DNA of 64,000 nucleotides from Abditibacteriaceae bacterium (GCA_019239895.1 JAFAZH010000004.1:372001-436000), one strand, 5' to 3'; shown: positions 42,082 to 50,690, counted from the first letter of the stretch. Numbers and translations are program-made. The notes: a model not told the origin generated them from the sequence alone.

Positions 42082-42561
42082 TTAGCGCCCCGCAGTGCCT
42101 GTTCCTCCAGCACCGCCTGTGCCGCCTCCACCTGTAGTGCCAGTCGTGCCGCCTGTGCCAGACGTGCCTCCCTCAGTGCTGCCCGTGGTGCCACTGCCGG
42201 TACCACTAGTGGTGCCGCCCGTAGTGCCACCGCTATTGGTGCCAGCACCATTACTGGTGCCACCCGCGCCACTTGAGCCACCAGTCGTGCCAGTGCCTAC
42301 TGACCCGCTACTAGTGGAACTGCCATAAATGGAGGTACCTGAAGTGGTAGAACTGCCCGAAGCTGTAGAGCCACTGGAACTATTGTGATGCCGATGATGC
42401 GAACTAAACAGTGCCAGCAAACCAGCTCCAATAACGACAACAGCGATGGTGGCGTTGCGCCCGCTATTCGACCGGGCTGAAGCCGGGGCCACCATCAGAC
42501 TGCTGTTCAAGAGGCCAACCAGGGCCATTCCCGTTGCCGTTTTCGCTACCAATTGTTGCAT
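42082..42561 (-). CDS. Gly/Ser/Thr-rich secreted or membrane-anchored protein
   Basis: 159 residues, strong AAGGAGGG before the ATG at 42561. Signal-like segment LVAKTATGMALVGLLNSSLMVAPASA, then a second hydrophobic stretch NATIAVVVIGAGLLALF followed by HHRHHN, so it may be anchored near its N-terminus with the low-complexity tail outside. The tail (about residues 62-159) is SGS, TGG, SGT and GGT units. There is no MSNTGG signal, so it is not an evident sortase substrate. A Crp-like dyad lies about 190 bases before its start. Confidence 0.75.
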   Translation of the reverse strand: MQQLVAKTATGMALVGLLNSSLMVAPASARSNSGRNATIAVVVIGAGLLALFSSHHRHHNSSSGSTASGSSTTSGTSIYGSSTSSGSVGTGTTGGSSGAGGTSNGAGTNSGGTTGGTTSGTGSGTTGSTEGGTSGTGGTTGTTGGGGTGGAGGTGTAGR

Positions 42562-42752
42562 ATTCTTCCCTCCTTTCGTGTTGGAATGAGGCCGTGTGGT
42601 GATTTAAACATGAGCCTATTTGTCAAACATCGCTGAATGCACTTTGTATTTCCAGTTGCTATTATTGCAATTTAGCGATTGACCCTTTCTGACAGGCTCA
42701 TACTCCACTATCCATGCTACCCACCAAAAGAATATAGTACCGTCACTTAATG

Positions 42753-42771
42753 TTCTGTCCGGTACTGCACA
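42753..42771 (-). promoter_or_regulatory. Crp-like dyad, copy 8
   Basis: Plus strand TTCTGTCCGGTACTGCACA, about 190 bases upstream of the Gly/Ser/Thr-rich gene that starts at 42561. Confidence 0.6.
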
Positions 42772-42804
42772 CAAGGAAAATAATTCTGGAGATTTAGATT
42801 GGGT

Positions 42805-44691
42805 TTATTTAAGCTTAAGATTCGTCCACAGTATGAGTTTGTCTTCACGCCGGAATGGATGAAGGGAAGCCGGAGGGGCAAACTTAGGGGGATCGTCAGT
42901 TAAATAGAAAAGGGGATGCTGCGCTGCCAGAGTGTTTAACTCCTGATGCGACAAGAACAAACCTCTTGCCTGGGGAAAGTGGCTGCCGAATTCCAGGTCA
43001 CCGCCAAATTGCCCATCTACAATATGCACTGGGCGCAACTGGTGTGGCAAATAGAAGACAAATGAAGAATGACATTCGAGGCTGCCCTCCATAGCCACAA
43101 CAGTCTGCGGTGGTCGAGGAGAACTGGCAATAGCCGCCGCTAACGGCTCTTCGCACGAGGTGATTGACCATTTTTTGGAAGCGCGGCTTACCAGGGTTGT
43201 GCCGGTCATAGCGGTCAGCATGGCGGCTGTCGCTATGCAGGCAGAGGCAGTCCACAGCCGCGCGCGATGGATCGCCAGCATAGCGGCACCCATGCCTAAC
43301 AGAAGCCAGAAACCGCTAAAGAAGGTTATAGCGAACCGCCCGCCCTTAAGACCACTTGCTGTACTCTGCGAGCCACACCACAGCCAGCCGCACAAGAAAA
43401 TCAGCAGAAAAATCTGCAAGGGCACTTGCAGCCAGCGCCTTCGCTGCACTTCATTCCAGCCCTCTAAAGAGCCAGCCCAAAAACTGCCAATCAAAAGCCC
43501 AAGAGGGGGCACGAGAGGCAGGAGATAATAAAATGTTCGCGTGTGCGAAACCGTGAAGAACAGGAATGGTATCGCCGCCCAGCACAGGATAAAGATTATA
43601 TCCCGCTTATACCCTTCCTCTAGACTTTGGCTACCACTTCCAGCTAAACTAAAGTGCCACCCACTCCAATGCTGAGTTAGACGTTGGCTGGTATGGCTAA
43701 CCTGCGAAACTGCATAGGCCAAGGCTCCAGGTAAAAATATACACCAGGGTGCGATAAGTGCTATAGTGCCCACGAGGGGGGTATAGAATTTACCAGTCGA
43801 ATAATCTTTAGGTTGCCGCTGTCCTATAAAGCGCAACACATGCTCGTTAATTAAATAGAACCATACCCACTCATGATGACGCATGGCTATGATGACATGC
43901 CAGGGGAACGCAATGAGCAAAAAGAGCAGAAGGCCACCAAAGTTGCGCAGGGGGCGCAAGCGGGGCCAGTCGCCAGTAAGCGCAGCATAAGACAACAGGA
44001 TCAAGAGCGGCAACAGGATAGCGATAAAGCCTTTGCTCAACACGGCGAGAGCCGTCGCTGCATAGGCCCCGTAGATCAAATAATTACGCTCTGTTTGTTG
44101 CTGCCCTTGAACTGCTTCGTTGGCTGGCGAATTATCTGTATTAAGCGGAGCCGAACCGAGCCAGAAACAAACCAGGCTGGTGCTCATCCAGGCCGTTAAC
44201 AGGGCATCGAACATGACCTGTCGTGCCATCAAGCTAAAACCTATGCTGGTCGCCACCACAATGGCGGAACACGCCCCAACCACGGCGTTCCACTGCCGCG
44301 TGCCCAACCAAAACACTATCCAGACCGAGAGTATACCGGCTAAGGCGGAGGGGAGCCGTGCGGCAAAAGGCGTAAATCCTAACAACCGCATAGAGAGGGC
44401 AGTCAGCCAGTAGAGCAAAGGCGGTTTCTCGAAATAAAGCAGACCGTTGATATGCGGCACGACCCAGTCATGCCGCTCTATCATCTCACGCGCCACCTGG
44501 CTATAAAGCCCCTCATTCGGCGTGGTGATTGGCAATGCGCCCAGGTCATAGAAGAACATCACCAGGCAACTCACCGTCACCGCCAGGTAATACCAGACAG
44601 CAGTGGGGTTAGCGGTGCGCTCCTGAGAAGAATCTGGGCGCAGCAAAAAACCGCGTTGCTCGTTCCTCTGACCAACACTTAGACTACTCAT
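42805..44691 (-). CDS. Glycosyltransferase family 39 (ArnT/PMT-like membrane transferase)
   Basis: 628 residues from ATG 44691; an in-frame start at 44736 is possible. About twelve transmembrane helices. The first loop TTPNEGLYSQVAREMIERHDWVVPHINGLLYFEKPPLLYWLTALSMRLLGFTPFAARLPS carries the conserved acid (Glu) and the EKPPL block of ArnT-like enzymes that use polyprenyl-phosphate sugar donors. SHTRTFYYLLPLVPPLG follows further on, and the C-terminal ~110 residues are soluble and extracytoplasmic. Likely transfers a sugar to lipid A, protein or another envelope acceptor. Confidence 0.88.
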   Translation of the reverse strand: MSSLSVGQRNEQRGFLLRPDSSQERTANPTAVWYYLAVTVSCLVMFFYDLGALPITTPNEGLYSQVAREMIERHDWVVPHINGLLYFEKPPLLYWLTALSMRLLGFTPFAARLPSALAGILSVWIVFWLGTRQWNAVVGACSAIVVATSIGFSLMARQVMFDALLTAWMSTSLVCFWLGSAPLNTDNSPANEAVQGQQQTERNYLIYGAYAATALAVLSKGFIAILLPLLILLSYAALTGDWPRLRPLRNFGGLLLFLLIAFPWHVIIAMRHHEWVWFYLINEHVLRFIGQRQPKDYSTGKFYTPLVGTIALIAPWCIFLPGALAYAVSQVSHTSQRLTQHWSGWHFSLAGSGSQSLEEGYKRDIIFILCWAAIPFLFFTVSHTRTFYYLLPLVPPLGLLIGSFWAGSLEGWNEVQRRRWLQVPLQIFLLIFLCGWLWCGSQSTASGLKGGRFAITFFSGFWLLLGMGAAMLAIHRARLWTASACIATAAMLTAMTGTTLVSRASKKWSITSCEEPLAAAIASSPRPPQTVVAMEGSLECHSSFVFYLPHQLRPVHIVDGQFGGDLEFGSHFPQARGLFLSHQELNTLAAQHPLFYLTDDPPKFAPPASLHPFRREDKLILWTNLKLK

Positions 44692-44766
44692 AACTGTAAT
44701 TGCAACTAGCAGTTTCGTTAGAGAGCGGGTCGGCACTTCACACCCTACCGACCCGCTGCCTGCGCA

Positions 44767-45456
44767 TTAAAAACCCCAATAGTAATTGGGGAAGTATTCG
44801 ATGCGCAAAAAAACTATAAACAAAACGGCTACCACGCCAGCAAATATCAGATGCTCATTGTTATAACGCACTTGCGACCAGTTCGCATTTTTGGCTTCGG
44901 AACGGGAATAGGGCTTCAACCGGGGCACCCAACGGTTAATCTCTGAACAATAATGCTGATAGTGCGGAGCGAAGATCACTTCAAGACGCCTCTCTTCACG
45001 AGCCACTCTCATTTGCCCATAGGCGGCAAAGAGAATCACGAAAGCGGCAATCAGCCACAGATTTCCGGTCATGATGAAGAAACCCAGCGACATGAAGAAG
45101 CGACCTGTATACATCGGGTTGCGCACATGCGAATAAGGCCCGGAAACCGTGAAATGCTGATCTTTATGTAATTGTGAGGCGGCCCATACTTGAATCAGTT
45201 CGCCAAAGAGGGTAACTGGCATTCCATATAAAAAAGCCCTCTTGTCGTGCATGAACATAATGACAGCGAGAGCGCCTAACGTGACAAGGGGCACTCGATA
45301 GGAGGTTATAGTTCTGCGAACTTTCTCGTGTGTCCCCTCAATTAGTACTCCATCTGCACTCTGACCCGTAGTGCTACCAACTGGTAATTCTTCCAATTCT
45401 AATCTCCTGAATTTGTGTACTGATTTAGAACCATAACATAGCAGAAAATTTGCCAT
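44767..45456 (-). CDS. Isoprenylcysteine carboxyl methyltransferase-like (ICMT/PEMT) membrane protein
   Basis: 229 residues from ATG 45456; a TTG at 45396 has a better AGGAG site and may be the true start. Membrane helices (VPLVTLGALAVIMFM, LYGMPVTLFGELIQVWAA, FFMSLGFFIMTGNLWLIAAFVILFAAY, LIFAGVVAVLFIVFL). The signature HFTVSGPYSHVRNPMYTGRFF and EERRLEVIFAPHYQHYCSEINRWVPRL are shared by ICMT and phospholipid methyltransferases: SAM-dependent methylation at the membrane. Substrate unknown. Two Crp-like dyads lie in its long upstream region. Confidence 0.85.
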   Translation of the reverse strand: MANFLLCYGSKSVHKFRRLELEELPVGSTTGQSADGVLIEGTHEKVRRTITSYRVPLVTLGALAVIMFMHDKRAFLYGMPVTLFGELIQVWAASQLHKDQHFTVSGPYSHVRNPMYTGRFFMSLGFFIMTGNLWLIAAFVILFAAYGQMRVAREERRLEVIFAPHYQHYCSEINRWVPRLKPYSRSEAKNANWSQVRYNNEHLIFAGVVAVLFIVFLRIEYFPNYYWGF

Positions 45457-45699
45457 TGATTCCAGATTGTATCAAGTTCGTGCAGCTTAAGCGTGCATTT
45501 ACACAAACAATAAGGGCAATCAGAACGACCACACTTCAATTGCCTCGTTATCTACCTTGTGCCTTGGCCGATTTTTTCTTGATAGATTCTTAATACAGAG
45601 TTTGCCAAATTCAAGTGAAGGAAACTACTGAGAGAGACTTTTTCGTTATCTCCTCTTGCTTAATGCAATAAATCAATTATTCCCTAGAAATTCAATAGT

Positions 45700-45718
45700 T
45701 TCTGTACGTTATCGCACA
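45700..45718 (-). promoter_or_regulatory. Crp-like dyad, copy 9
   Basis: Plus strand TTCTGTACGTTATCGCACA; gene-direction TGTGCGATAACGTACAGAA. About 245 bases from the methyltransferase ATG. Confidence 0.55.
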
Positions 45719-45797
45719 TTTTTAGAAAATCTTGATATAGATTGCTTGTGTTCTGTAGAACATCTATGAGAAGGATTTAAGGGATAAGACTTGCTGT

Positions 45798-45816
45798 GTC
45801 TGTCCAGTGACGCATA
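45798..45816 (-). promoter_or_regulatory. Crp-like dyad, copy 10 (weakest)
   Basis: Plus strand GTCTGTCCAGTGACGCATA; four or five differences from the consensus, same orientation as copy 9. Confidence 0.35.
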
Positions 45817-45851
45817 AAAGAAAAAGTTTTCTTAAAATTGCGAGGTGACAG

Positions 45852-46220
45852 TTAGGGTTTTACAGCCTGGGCCGCAATGCGCGCCAGGACAGCCTGTCTA
45901 TTGTGGAGAACTTCGTTGTTGGAGAAGCGCAAGGTGGTGATGCCCTGCGCCGCAAGAATAGCGTCCCGTTCCGCATCATGGCCGGGGTCATGGTAGCCGC
46001 CATCTACTTCGACCACCAACGCCACTTCATGGCAATAGAAATCGGCAATGACCCCAAAGATGACCTGCTGGCGACGAAAATGCAAGCCCTGTAATTGGTG
46101 GTTGCGCAGTCTTTGCCACAGGGCACGTTCTGCCGGTGTCATGTCCCGGCGCATAGCTTTGGCTTTCTCTTGCTTGCCCGCCTGAATGCGTTGGCCGACG
46201 ATGATGTTTTGAGGCTTCAT
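45852..46220 (-). CDS. DUF559 endonuclease-like protein
   Basis: 122 residues from ATG 46220. The frame stays open to 46286, but those codons translate a GC-rich palindromic repeat. DUF559 features: KAKAMRRDMTPAERALWQRLRNHQLQGLHFRRQQVIFGVIADFYCHEVALVVEVDGGYHD, with the PD-(D/E)xK-like F...D-FY and E-V-D-G pattern shared with Vsr repair nucleases, then ERDAILAAQGITTLRFSNNEVLHN. Such small proteins are common and their role is unproven; DNA or RNA nicking is inferred from the fold. Confidence 0.85.
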   Translation of the reverse strand: MKPQNIIVGQRIQAGKQEKAKAMRRDMTPAERALWQRLRNHQLQGLHFRRQQVIFGVIADFYCHEVALVVEVDGGYHDPGHDAERDAILAAQGITTLRFSNNEVLHNRQAVLARIAAQAVKP

Positions 46221-46234
46221 ATTGAACCTGTTTA

Positions 46235-46282
46235 GACCTCTCCCCCCGTCCCCCTCTCCGACACGGAGAGGGGGTGTCAGAG
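46235..46282. repeat. GC-rich palindrome, CCTCTCCCCCCGTCCCC family, copy 1
   Basis: GACCTCTCCCCCCGTCCCCC... with a CTCTCCG-ACA-CGGAGAG hairpin and GTCAGAGG at the end. Inverted relative to copies at 46448 and 46772. Confidence 0.8.
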
Positions 46283-46447
46283 GCATACTGACGGGTGTAT
46301 TATTAAATTTCGACTTATCTTTACTGCCGTTGTTTCTCTGCCGCTACGACTTCTATTTTGCTTTTTTAATATCATTTTACTTTCTAGTAAAGAACAGCAG
46401 CGTCAACCTTCAACCCACAGTTGTTTCCACCCAACCCCGTTAGTCAT

Positions 46448-46497
46448 CCTCTGACTCCCCCTCTCCGCGTCGGAGAGGGGGACGGGGGGAGAGGTCT
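46448..46497. repeat. GC-rich palindrome, copy 2
   Basis: CCTCTGACTCCCCCTCTCCG...GAGAGGTC; reverse complement of copy 1 with a few changes. Confidence 0.8.
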
Positions 46498-46509
46498 AAA
46501 CCCATCCCC

Positions 46510-46614
46510 GGAGCTTCCGTTCCCAACAACGGAGCTTTCGTTCTCAATAACGGAACGTCCGTTCCCAATAACGGAAGCTCCGTTTTCAACAACGCGGCTT
46601 CCGTTCCCGCGCCC
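46510..46614. repeat. 21-bp tandem repeat, about five units
   Basis: Units of 21 bases such as GGAGCTTCCGTTCCCAACAAC (46510-46530), then 46531-46551, 46552-46572 and 46573-46593, and a diverged fifth. Each unit contains a small palindrome (CCGTTCCCAATAACGG). Being 7 codons long, it stays open in frames on both strands, but I see no real gene here. Confidence 0.85.
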
Positions 46615-46753
46615 CAACGCGCCCGGCTTGAGACCCGGCACCCGCCGGGCGGTGCGGGGAGAACTACAACTCCCCGAAACCAATAGTGGCAACCTCTCCC
46701 CTGTCCCCTCTCCGAAACGGCGAGGGGAACAAAGGACGGCTGTATAGCAAGAA

Positions 46754-48658
46754 CTAAAACCCGTCCGCTGTCCTCTGACACCCCCTCTCCGTGTCGGAGA
46801 GGGGGACGGGGGGAGAGGTCAACTCTTCCAACTCCTGCCAACGCTCGTAGGCTGTCGTGAGTTCACCTTCAAGGGCTGCTAAACGGGCTTGGGCCTGGGC
46901 CGGAGCGTCATTACCCTGCTTATAAATTTCGGGGTCGGCCATTGCCGCATAAAGTTGCTGTTGTTCGGCTTCTAATTTCTCAATAAGTTGTGGCAAAGTC
47001 TCCAACTCGCGGCGCTCTTTGAAGGAGAGTTTACGAGGGCGATCCGGGGCTGTGGGTTGCTCATTCTTAGCGGGTGTTTTCGGCTTCGGGGCTTTAGCCT
47101 CGGCTTGCGGGGCGTTCGACTTGCGGACACGGAGCCAATCGTCGTAACCGCCGACATATTCATTGACCTGCCCCTCACCTTCAAACACCAAGGTGCTGGT
47201 AACCACGTTATTCAAAAAGGCGCGGTCGTGGCTCACTAACAGCAAAGTGCCCTTAAATTCTACCAGTAGTTCCTCTAATAAATCGAGGGTCTCAGCGTCC
47301 AGGTCATTGGTCGGTTCGTCCATGACCAGGAGGTTAAAAGGTTGGGTAAAGAGTCGCGCTAATAAAACGCGGTTACGCTCGCCACCCGACAGCACCCGCA
47401 CTGGACTGCGTGCCCGTTCCGGGGTAAATAAGAAGTCTTGCAAATAGCCGATGATATGCCGTGCCGTGCCGTTGATGGTCACGGTGTCATTGCCGCCGCT
47501 GATATTTTCCTGCACAGTTCTATCTTCATCTAACTGCTCGCGCAGTTGATCGAAGTAAGCGATTTGCAACCGCGTGCCTAAGCGGATGGTGCCTTCCTGG
47601 GGCGCAAGCTTGCCTAGCAGCAGGCGCAACAGGGTGGTTTTGCCCGCACCATTAGGGCCAATGATGCCGACTTTATCACCCCGCATGATAATGGTCGAGA
47701 AGTCCTTGATAATCGGCTGCTCATCGTAGCGATAGCCGACCTGTTTGGCCTCCACTACCAGGCTGCCTGACCGCTCCACATTTTGCGTTTGCAAGCGCAC
47801 GGAGCCAACTTGCTCACGGCGTGCCCGCCGCTCCTCCCGCAAGCGTTGTAGGGCGCGCACCCGCCTTTCATTGCGAGTGGTGCGCGCTTTCACTCCCCGC
47901 CGTATCCAGGCTTCTTCCTCGGCTAACTTCTTGTCGAAGACTTCCCATTGCTTCACCTGAGCATCCAGCATTACCTGCTTGCGCTGTAAATAGGTTTCGT
48001 AGTCACACTCCCAACTCGACAACTGGCCGCGATCTATTTCAACAATGCGCGTGGCTAACTTGCGCAAGAAGGCCCGGTCGTGGGTGACAAAGAGCAGCGT
48101 CTTGACATAGCGCAAGAGAAATTCTTCGAGCCAGGTAATGGAATCAATATCCAGATGGTTAGTTGGCTCATCGAGCAGCAGCACATCCGGCTCATCCACC
48201 AACGCTTGAGCCAGCAGCACACGTCGTTTCATACCACCGGAAAGCGTCTCAAAATCCGCCTGCGGGTCTAACTTTAAGCGAGAGAGAACCGTATTGACTT
48301 TGTGCTGCCCCGACTCGGTATTATCGGCATCTATGGTTGCCGTGTTCTGTGCTGTGGCAGTGAACGCGGCATCATCTGCCGGGTTCAACCCCTGCGCGAC
48401 CACCTGAGCAATGGTACCACTCATACCTTCGGGAACTTCTTGCATTAAGCGAGCAATACGCGCCCCTTTTTGAAGTAAAACCTCACCACTATCCGGCTGG
48501 ATGTCACCTTGAATTAGCTTCATCAAGGTTGATTTACCGGTTCCATTACGGCCTAATAAACAGACGCGTTCGCCGCGTTCGATTTGTAAATTGATATTGT
48601 CCAGGAGAGGAGTGCTGCTATAAGCCACCCTCACATTACGCATATTCAACAACGCCAT
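46754..48658 (-). CDS. uup: ABC-F family ATPase, Uup type
   Basis: 634 residues; AAGGTAGCTT precedes the ATG. Two ABC ATPase modules without membrane domain: LLGRNGTGKSTLMKL and LSGGMKRRVLLAQALVDEPDVLLLDEPTNHLD, then IIGPNGAGKTTLLRL and LSGGERNRVLLARLFTQPFNLLVMDEPTNDLD. The NHLD/NDLD, the EEAWIRRGVKARTTRNERRVRALQ linker and the C-terminal coiled coil (FKERRELETLPQLIEKLEAEQQQLY) match Uup. Uup acts on ribosomes or branched DNA and limits precise excision of transposons. The last ~20 residues (TSPPVPLSDTERGCQRTADGF) come from an inserted palindromic repeat, so the natural C-terminus has been replaced or extended. Confidence 0.92.
   Translation of the reverse strand: MALLNMRNVRVAYSSTPLLDNINLQIERGERVCLLGRNGTGKSTLMKLIQGDIQPDSGEVLLQKGARIARLMQEVPEGMSGTIAQVVAQGLNPADDAAFTATAQNTATIDADNTESGQHKVNTVLSRLKLDPQADFETLSGGMKRRVLLAQALVDEPDVLLLDEPTNHLDIDSITWLEEFLLRYVKTLLFVTHDRAFLRKLATRIVEIDRGQLSSWECDYETYLQRKQVMLDAQVKQWEVFDKKLAEEEAWIRRGVKARTTRNERRVRALQRLREERRARREQVGSVRLQTQNVERSGSLVVEAKQVGYRYDEQPIIKDFSTIIMRGDKVGIIGPNGAGKTTLLRLLLGKLAPQEGTIRLGTRLQIAYFDQLREQLDEDRTVQENISGGNDTVTINGTARHIIGYLQDFLFTPERARSPVRVLSGGERNRVLLARLFTQPFNLLVMDEPTNDLDAETLDLLEELLVEFKGTLLLVSHDRAFLNNVVTSTLVFEGEGQVNEYVGGYDDWLRVRKSNAPQAEAKAPKPKTPAKNEQPTAPDRPRKLSFKERRELETLPQLIEKLEAEQQQLYAAMADPEIYKQGNDAPAQAQARLAALEGELTTAYERWQELEELTSPPVPLSDTERGCQRTADGF
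46772..46820. repeat. GC-rich palindrome, copy 3, inside the 3' end of uup
   Basis: CCTCTGACACCCCCTCTCCG...GAGAGGTC, near-identical to copy 2. It lies within the last codons of uup and supplies its C-terminal sequence. Confidence 0.85.
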
Positions 48659-48796
48659 AAGCTACCTTTAAAAATAATGATCTATCCATTGACACGCTGA
48701 AACGCCCGGCAGGTTTTAGCCGGGCGTCATCATTTCGTCTACGCTATTAAAGATAACAAGGGAAGCAGGGAGAGTGCCGAAATTTGCTAATGGGTG

Positions 48797-48936
48797 CCGG
48801 GCGAATGAATTCGCGGCAACCACAGCGCCAAGTCCGCCTGCGCGGACTCATGGTAGAGCAGGCGGTTTATCCTTTGAGAGCCTGCGCAGGCAGGCTTTGC
48901 GCTGTGGTTGCCTGCGGCTTCAGCCGCCTGGCTAAA
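48797..48936. repeat. Composite palindromic repeat
   Basis: GGCAACCACAGCGC (48815-48828) pairs with 48899-48912; inner AGTCCGCCTGCGCGGACT and GCCTGCGCAGGC hairpins and outer GCGAATGAATTCGC. Shares modules with 20759-20866 and 60485-60607. Confidence 0.8.
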
Positions 48937-48962
48937 TGGTAACACCTGGGATTACTTGAGTG

Positions 48963-49886
48963 CTATTGAGGCAGCGTCACCCGCCCTAAATTGTGAGCCA
49001 GAGACTTGAGGTGCTGCGAGGCTTTGATAGCCAAAGCTCTGGGGAGGTATGAATTCACATGGACGCCGTCTGTCCAGAAGCGCGGGCCGCCATGATCTTC
49101 AGCGACATCCATTAATTTTTCGTCGCTAATCAACTGCTCGATGCGCGCTTCACGATCTTTAGCGGCAGGATGGGTAGATAAGTAACCACCTGCACTGTTG
49201 GGATAAATCTTATCGAACTTGTCCAGCATATTAAGAGCCGCGTGCGGGTCATAACCGAGCTTGCTCATGAGCCGGACTCCGACCAAATCGGCTTCAGTTT
49301 CTTGATTGCGTGAGTAGCCCAACGACCAAAAGCTAAAAGCAATGTAAGAGATGCCACCAAGGATGTTGCCGCCACGACCAAATGCTTGACCCAGGCTGCG
49401 GGCAAAGGTAACGGCCCGTCGCTGCTTTTCCATATCGGTGACCATGTGCTTACGATCAATGTGCCCAGTCTCATGCCCCAGCACATAAGCAAGTTCCGCA
49501 TCATTGGAAGTCATGGACACCAGCTTCTTGGTGATGAAAACGGGGCCGCCCCCAATGGAAAACGCATTGGGCACCGTGTTATTGTCCAAGACTTGATAGG
49601 TATAGGGAATATGACGACGGTTGGAAAGTTTGGCCAGGGCCATGCCAATGCGTCGCACCCGAACCGAAAGAGGGTTATCGTCTGGCAGCACACTACCATA
49701 CATATAACTGGCTTCTGCCGCAATGCGCTTGCCCGTTTCGATTTCTTCTTTTTCGGAAATGACCAGTGCATCGGCATGGGGTGTCGGAGCAGCGTGGACT
49801 TTGGCCTCTGTACCCCCCAGAATGCCTAATGCCAGAAGGCAGGGAACCACTGCTTGCCGCCAGAATTCCATTGTGGTGTATGTCAT
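48963..49886 (-). CDS. M48-family metallopeptidase, exported (BepA/Oma1-like)
   Basis: 307 residues from ATG 49886 (GGTGG upstream); ATG 49955 is in frame but adds an unlikely leader. N-terminal signal or anchor (QAVVPCLLALGILGGTEAKVHAA). Zinc site YVLGHETGHIDRKH (HExxH) and downstream Glu in RNQETEADLVGVRLMSKLGYDPHAAL; THPAAKDREARIEQL closes the M48 core. Periplasmic M48 enzymes of this kind remove misfolded or stalled envelope proteins. No TPR extension as in BepA. Single gene; a strong terminator lies 700 bases away at the next gene. Confidence 0.88.
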   Translation of the reverse strand: MTYTTMEFWRQAVVPCLLALGILGGTEAKVHAAPTPHADALVISEKEEIETGKRIAAEASYMYGSVLPDDNPLSVRVRRIGMALAKLSNRRHIPYTYQVLDNNTVPNAFSIGGGPVFITKKLVSMTSNDAELAYVLGHETGHIDRKHMVTDMEKQRRAVTFARSLGQAFGRGGNILGGISYIAFSFWSLGYSRNQETEADLVGVRLMSKLGYDPHAALNMLDKFDKIYPNSAGGYLSTHPAAKDREARIEQLISDEKLMDVAEDHGGPRFWTDGVHVNSYLPRALAIKASQHLKSLAHNLGRVTLPQ

Positions 49887-50176
49887 AAATGCCACCGTAA
49901 TTCCTGCTTTTGATAGACCTTTGTGCGCTGCGAGAGCAAAGCTCAAGCCGCTCATCTGATATTGACAAATACTTTATAGAGACCAAAAGTCAAATAATAC
50001 CGGTTGAGGATAGTAAGGAATGGGGCTGCAAAGTTGTGCTGTGAGAAAAACCTGGAAATTTACAACGACATCCTCGACAACTTCAATATCGCACCAGAAT
50101 GGCCTTCTTATGAATTGACTGCACAGCCAGCAAAGAGTTCCCTAACCTGCTTTGCATTGAATTAGCTAAGATGTTG

Positions 50177-50221
50177 ACCCTATCCTCAGCCCTTACCAAG
50201 GGGAAGGGCTGAGGATAGGGT
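50177..50221 (-). terminator. Strong bidirectional-looking hairpin with T-run
   Basis: ACCCTATCCTCAGCCCTT (50177-50194) pairs exactly over 18 bases with 50204-50221, and CTTGTTTTT follows on the plus strand. It adjoins the stop (50229) of the minus-strand HELTH protein. Confidence 0.8.
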
Positions 50222-50228
50222 CTTGTTT

Positions 50229-50690
50229 TTATGGCAAATGTGCCGCAGCCGCAATCGCCTCAAGTTCCAATGGCGATTGCAAGTAGCCAACGGTCAAACA
50301 CTCCGTCAGGTATTGACGAAGAAAAGGCAGGAACCCACCTAACCGTTCATATTGAGCAGCGTGAGTTAGCTCATGCGCAATAATGTCTCGCTCGCGCCAG
50401 TAGTCCTCCCGCACGAAGATACCATAGCGCAAGGCCATGCCGCCCGTGTAAGGCGACATCAACCCCACTTCTACTGCCGCTGCACGTAAGACGGGATCGT
50501 CTGGCATCGGCACCCCGGCAACTCGCAAGAGGCGCACCCGCTCCGGGTGCTGGACGCGAACACACCGGGCATCGTCCATTTCGGTGTGAGTGAGAGGCAC
50601 ACCAGTTTCGAGAATAAGGCCCTCTTGCCGCTCGGCCCATGCAGCCGCTAGCGGTAGTAGTTGCTCGAACTGCATTAGAATGTCAGTCAT
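50229..50690 (-). CDS. Small protein with HExxH motif, unknown
   Basis: 153 residues from ATG 50690, with AGAGGGGACAG upstream. DIIAHELTHAAQYERLGGFLPFLRQYLTECLTVGYLQSPLELEAIAA has a zinc-binding HExxH and a later conserved Glu (ELEA), so a gluzincin-like fold is plausible, similar to DUF4157-type toxins or peptidases. The first half (residues 1-85) is variable. It lies 42 bases after the oligopeptidase gene on the same strand, so co-transcription is possible. Confidence 0.6.
   Translation of the reverse strand: MTDILMQFEQLLPLAAAWAERQEGLILETGVPLTHTEMDDARCVRVQHPERVRLLRVAGVPMPDDPVLRAAAVEVGLMSPYTGGMALRYGIFVREDYWRERDIIAHELTHAAQYERLGGFLPFLRQYLTECLTVGYLQSPLELEAIAAAAHLP

Larger units (their letters stand above)
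45457..45851. other. 395-bp intergenic region
   Basis: AT-rich, no gene. Holds two Crp-like dyads (45700-45718 and 45798-45816), both oriented towards the methyltransferase gene on the left, and nothing else I can name. Confidence 0.6.

Noticed and set aside
46510-46614. CRISPR array
   Set aside because: Units are contiguous with no unique spacers and there are no cas genes in the window. The same holds for 55667-55722.
46421-46747. 108-codon plus-strand ORF and its minus-strand counterpart
   Set aside because: Made of palindrome copies and a 21-bp tandem repeat; no start signal. Kept only as a repeat observation.
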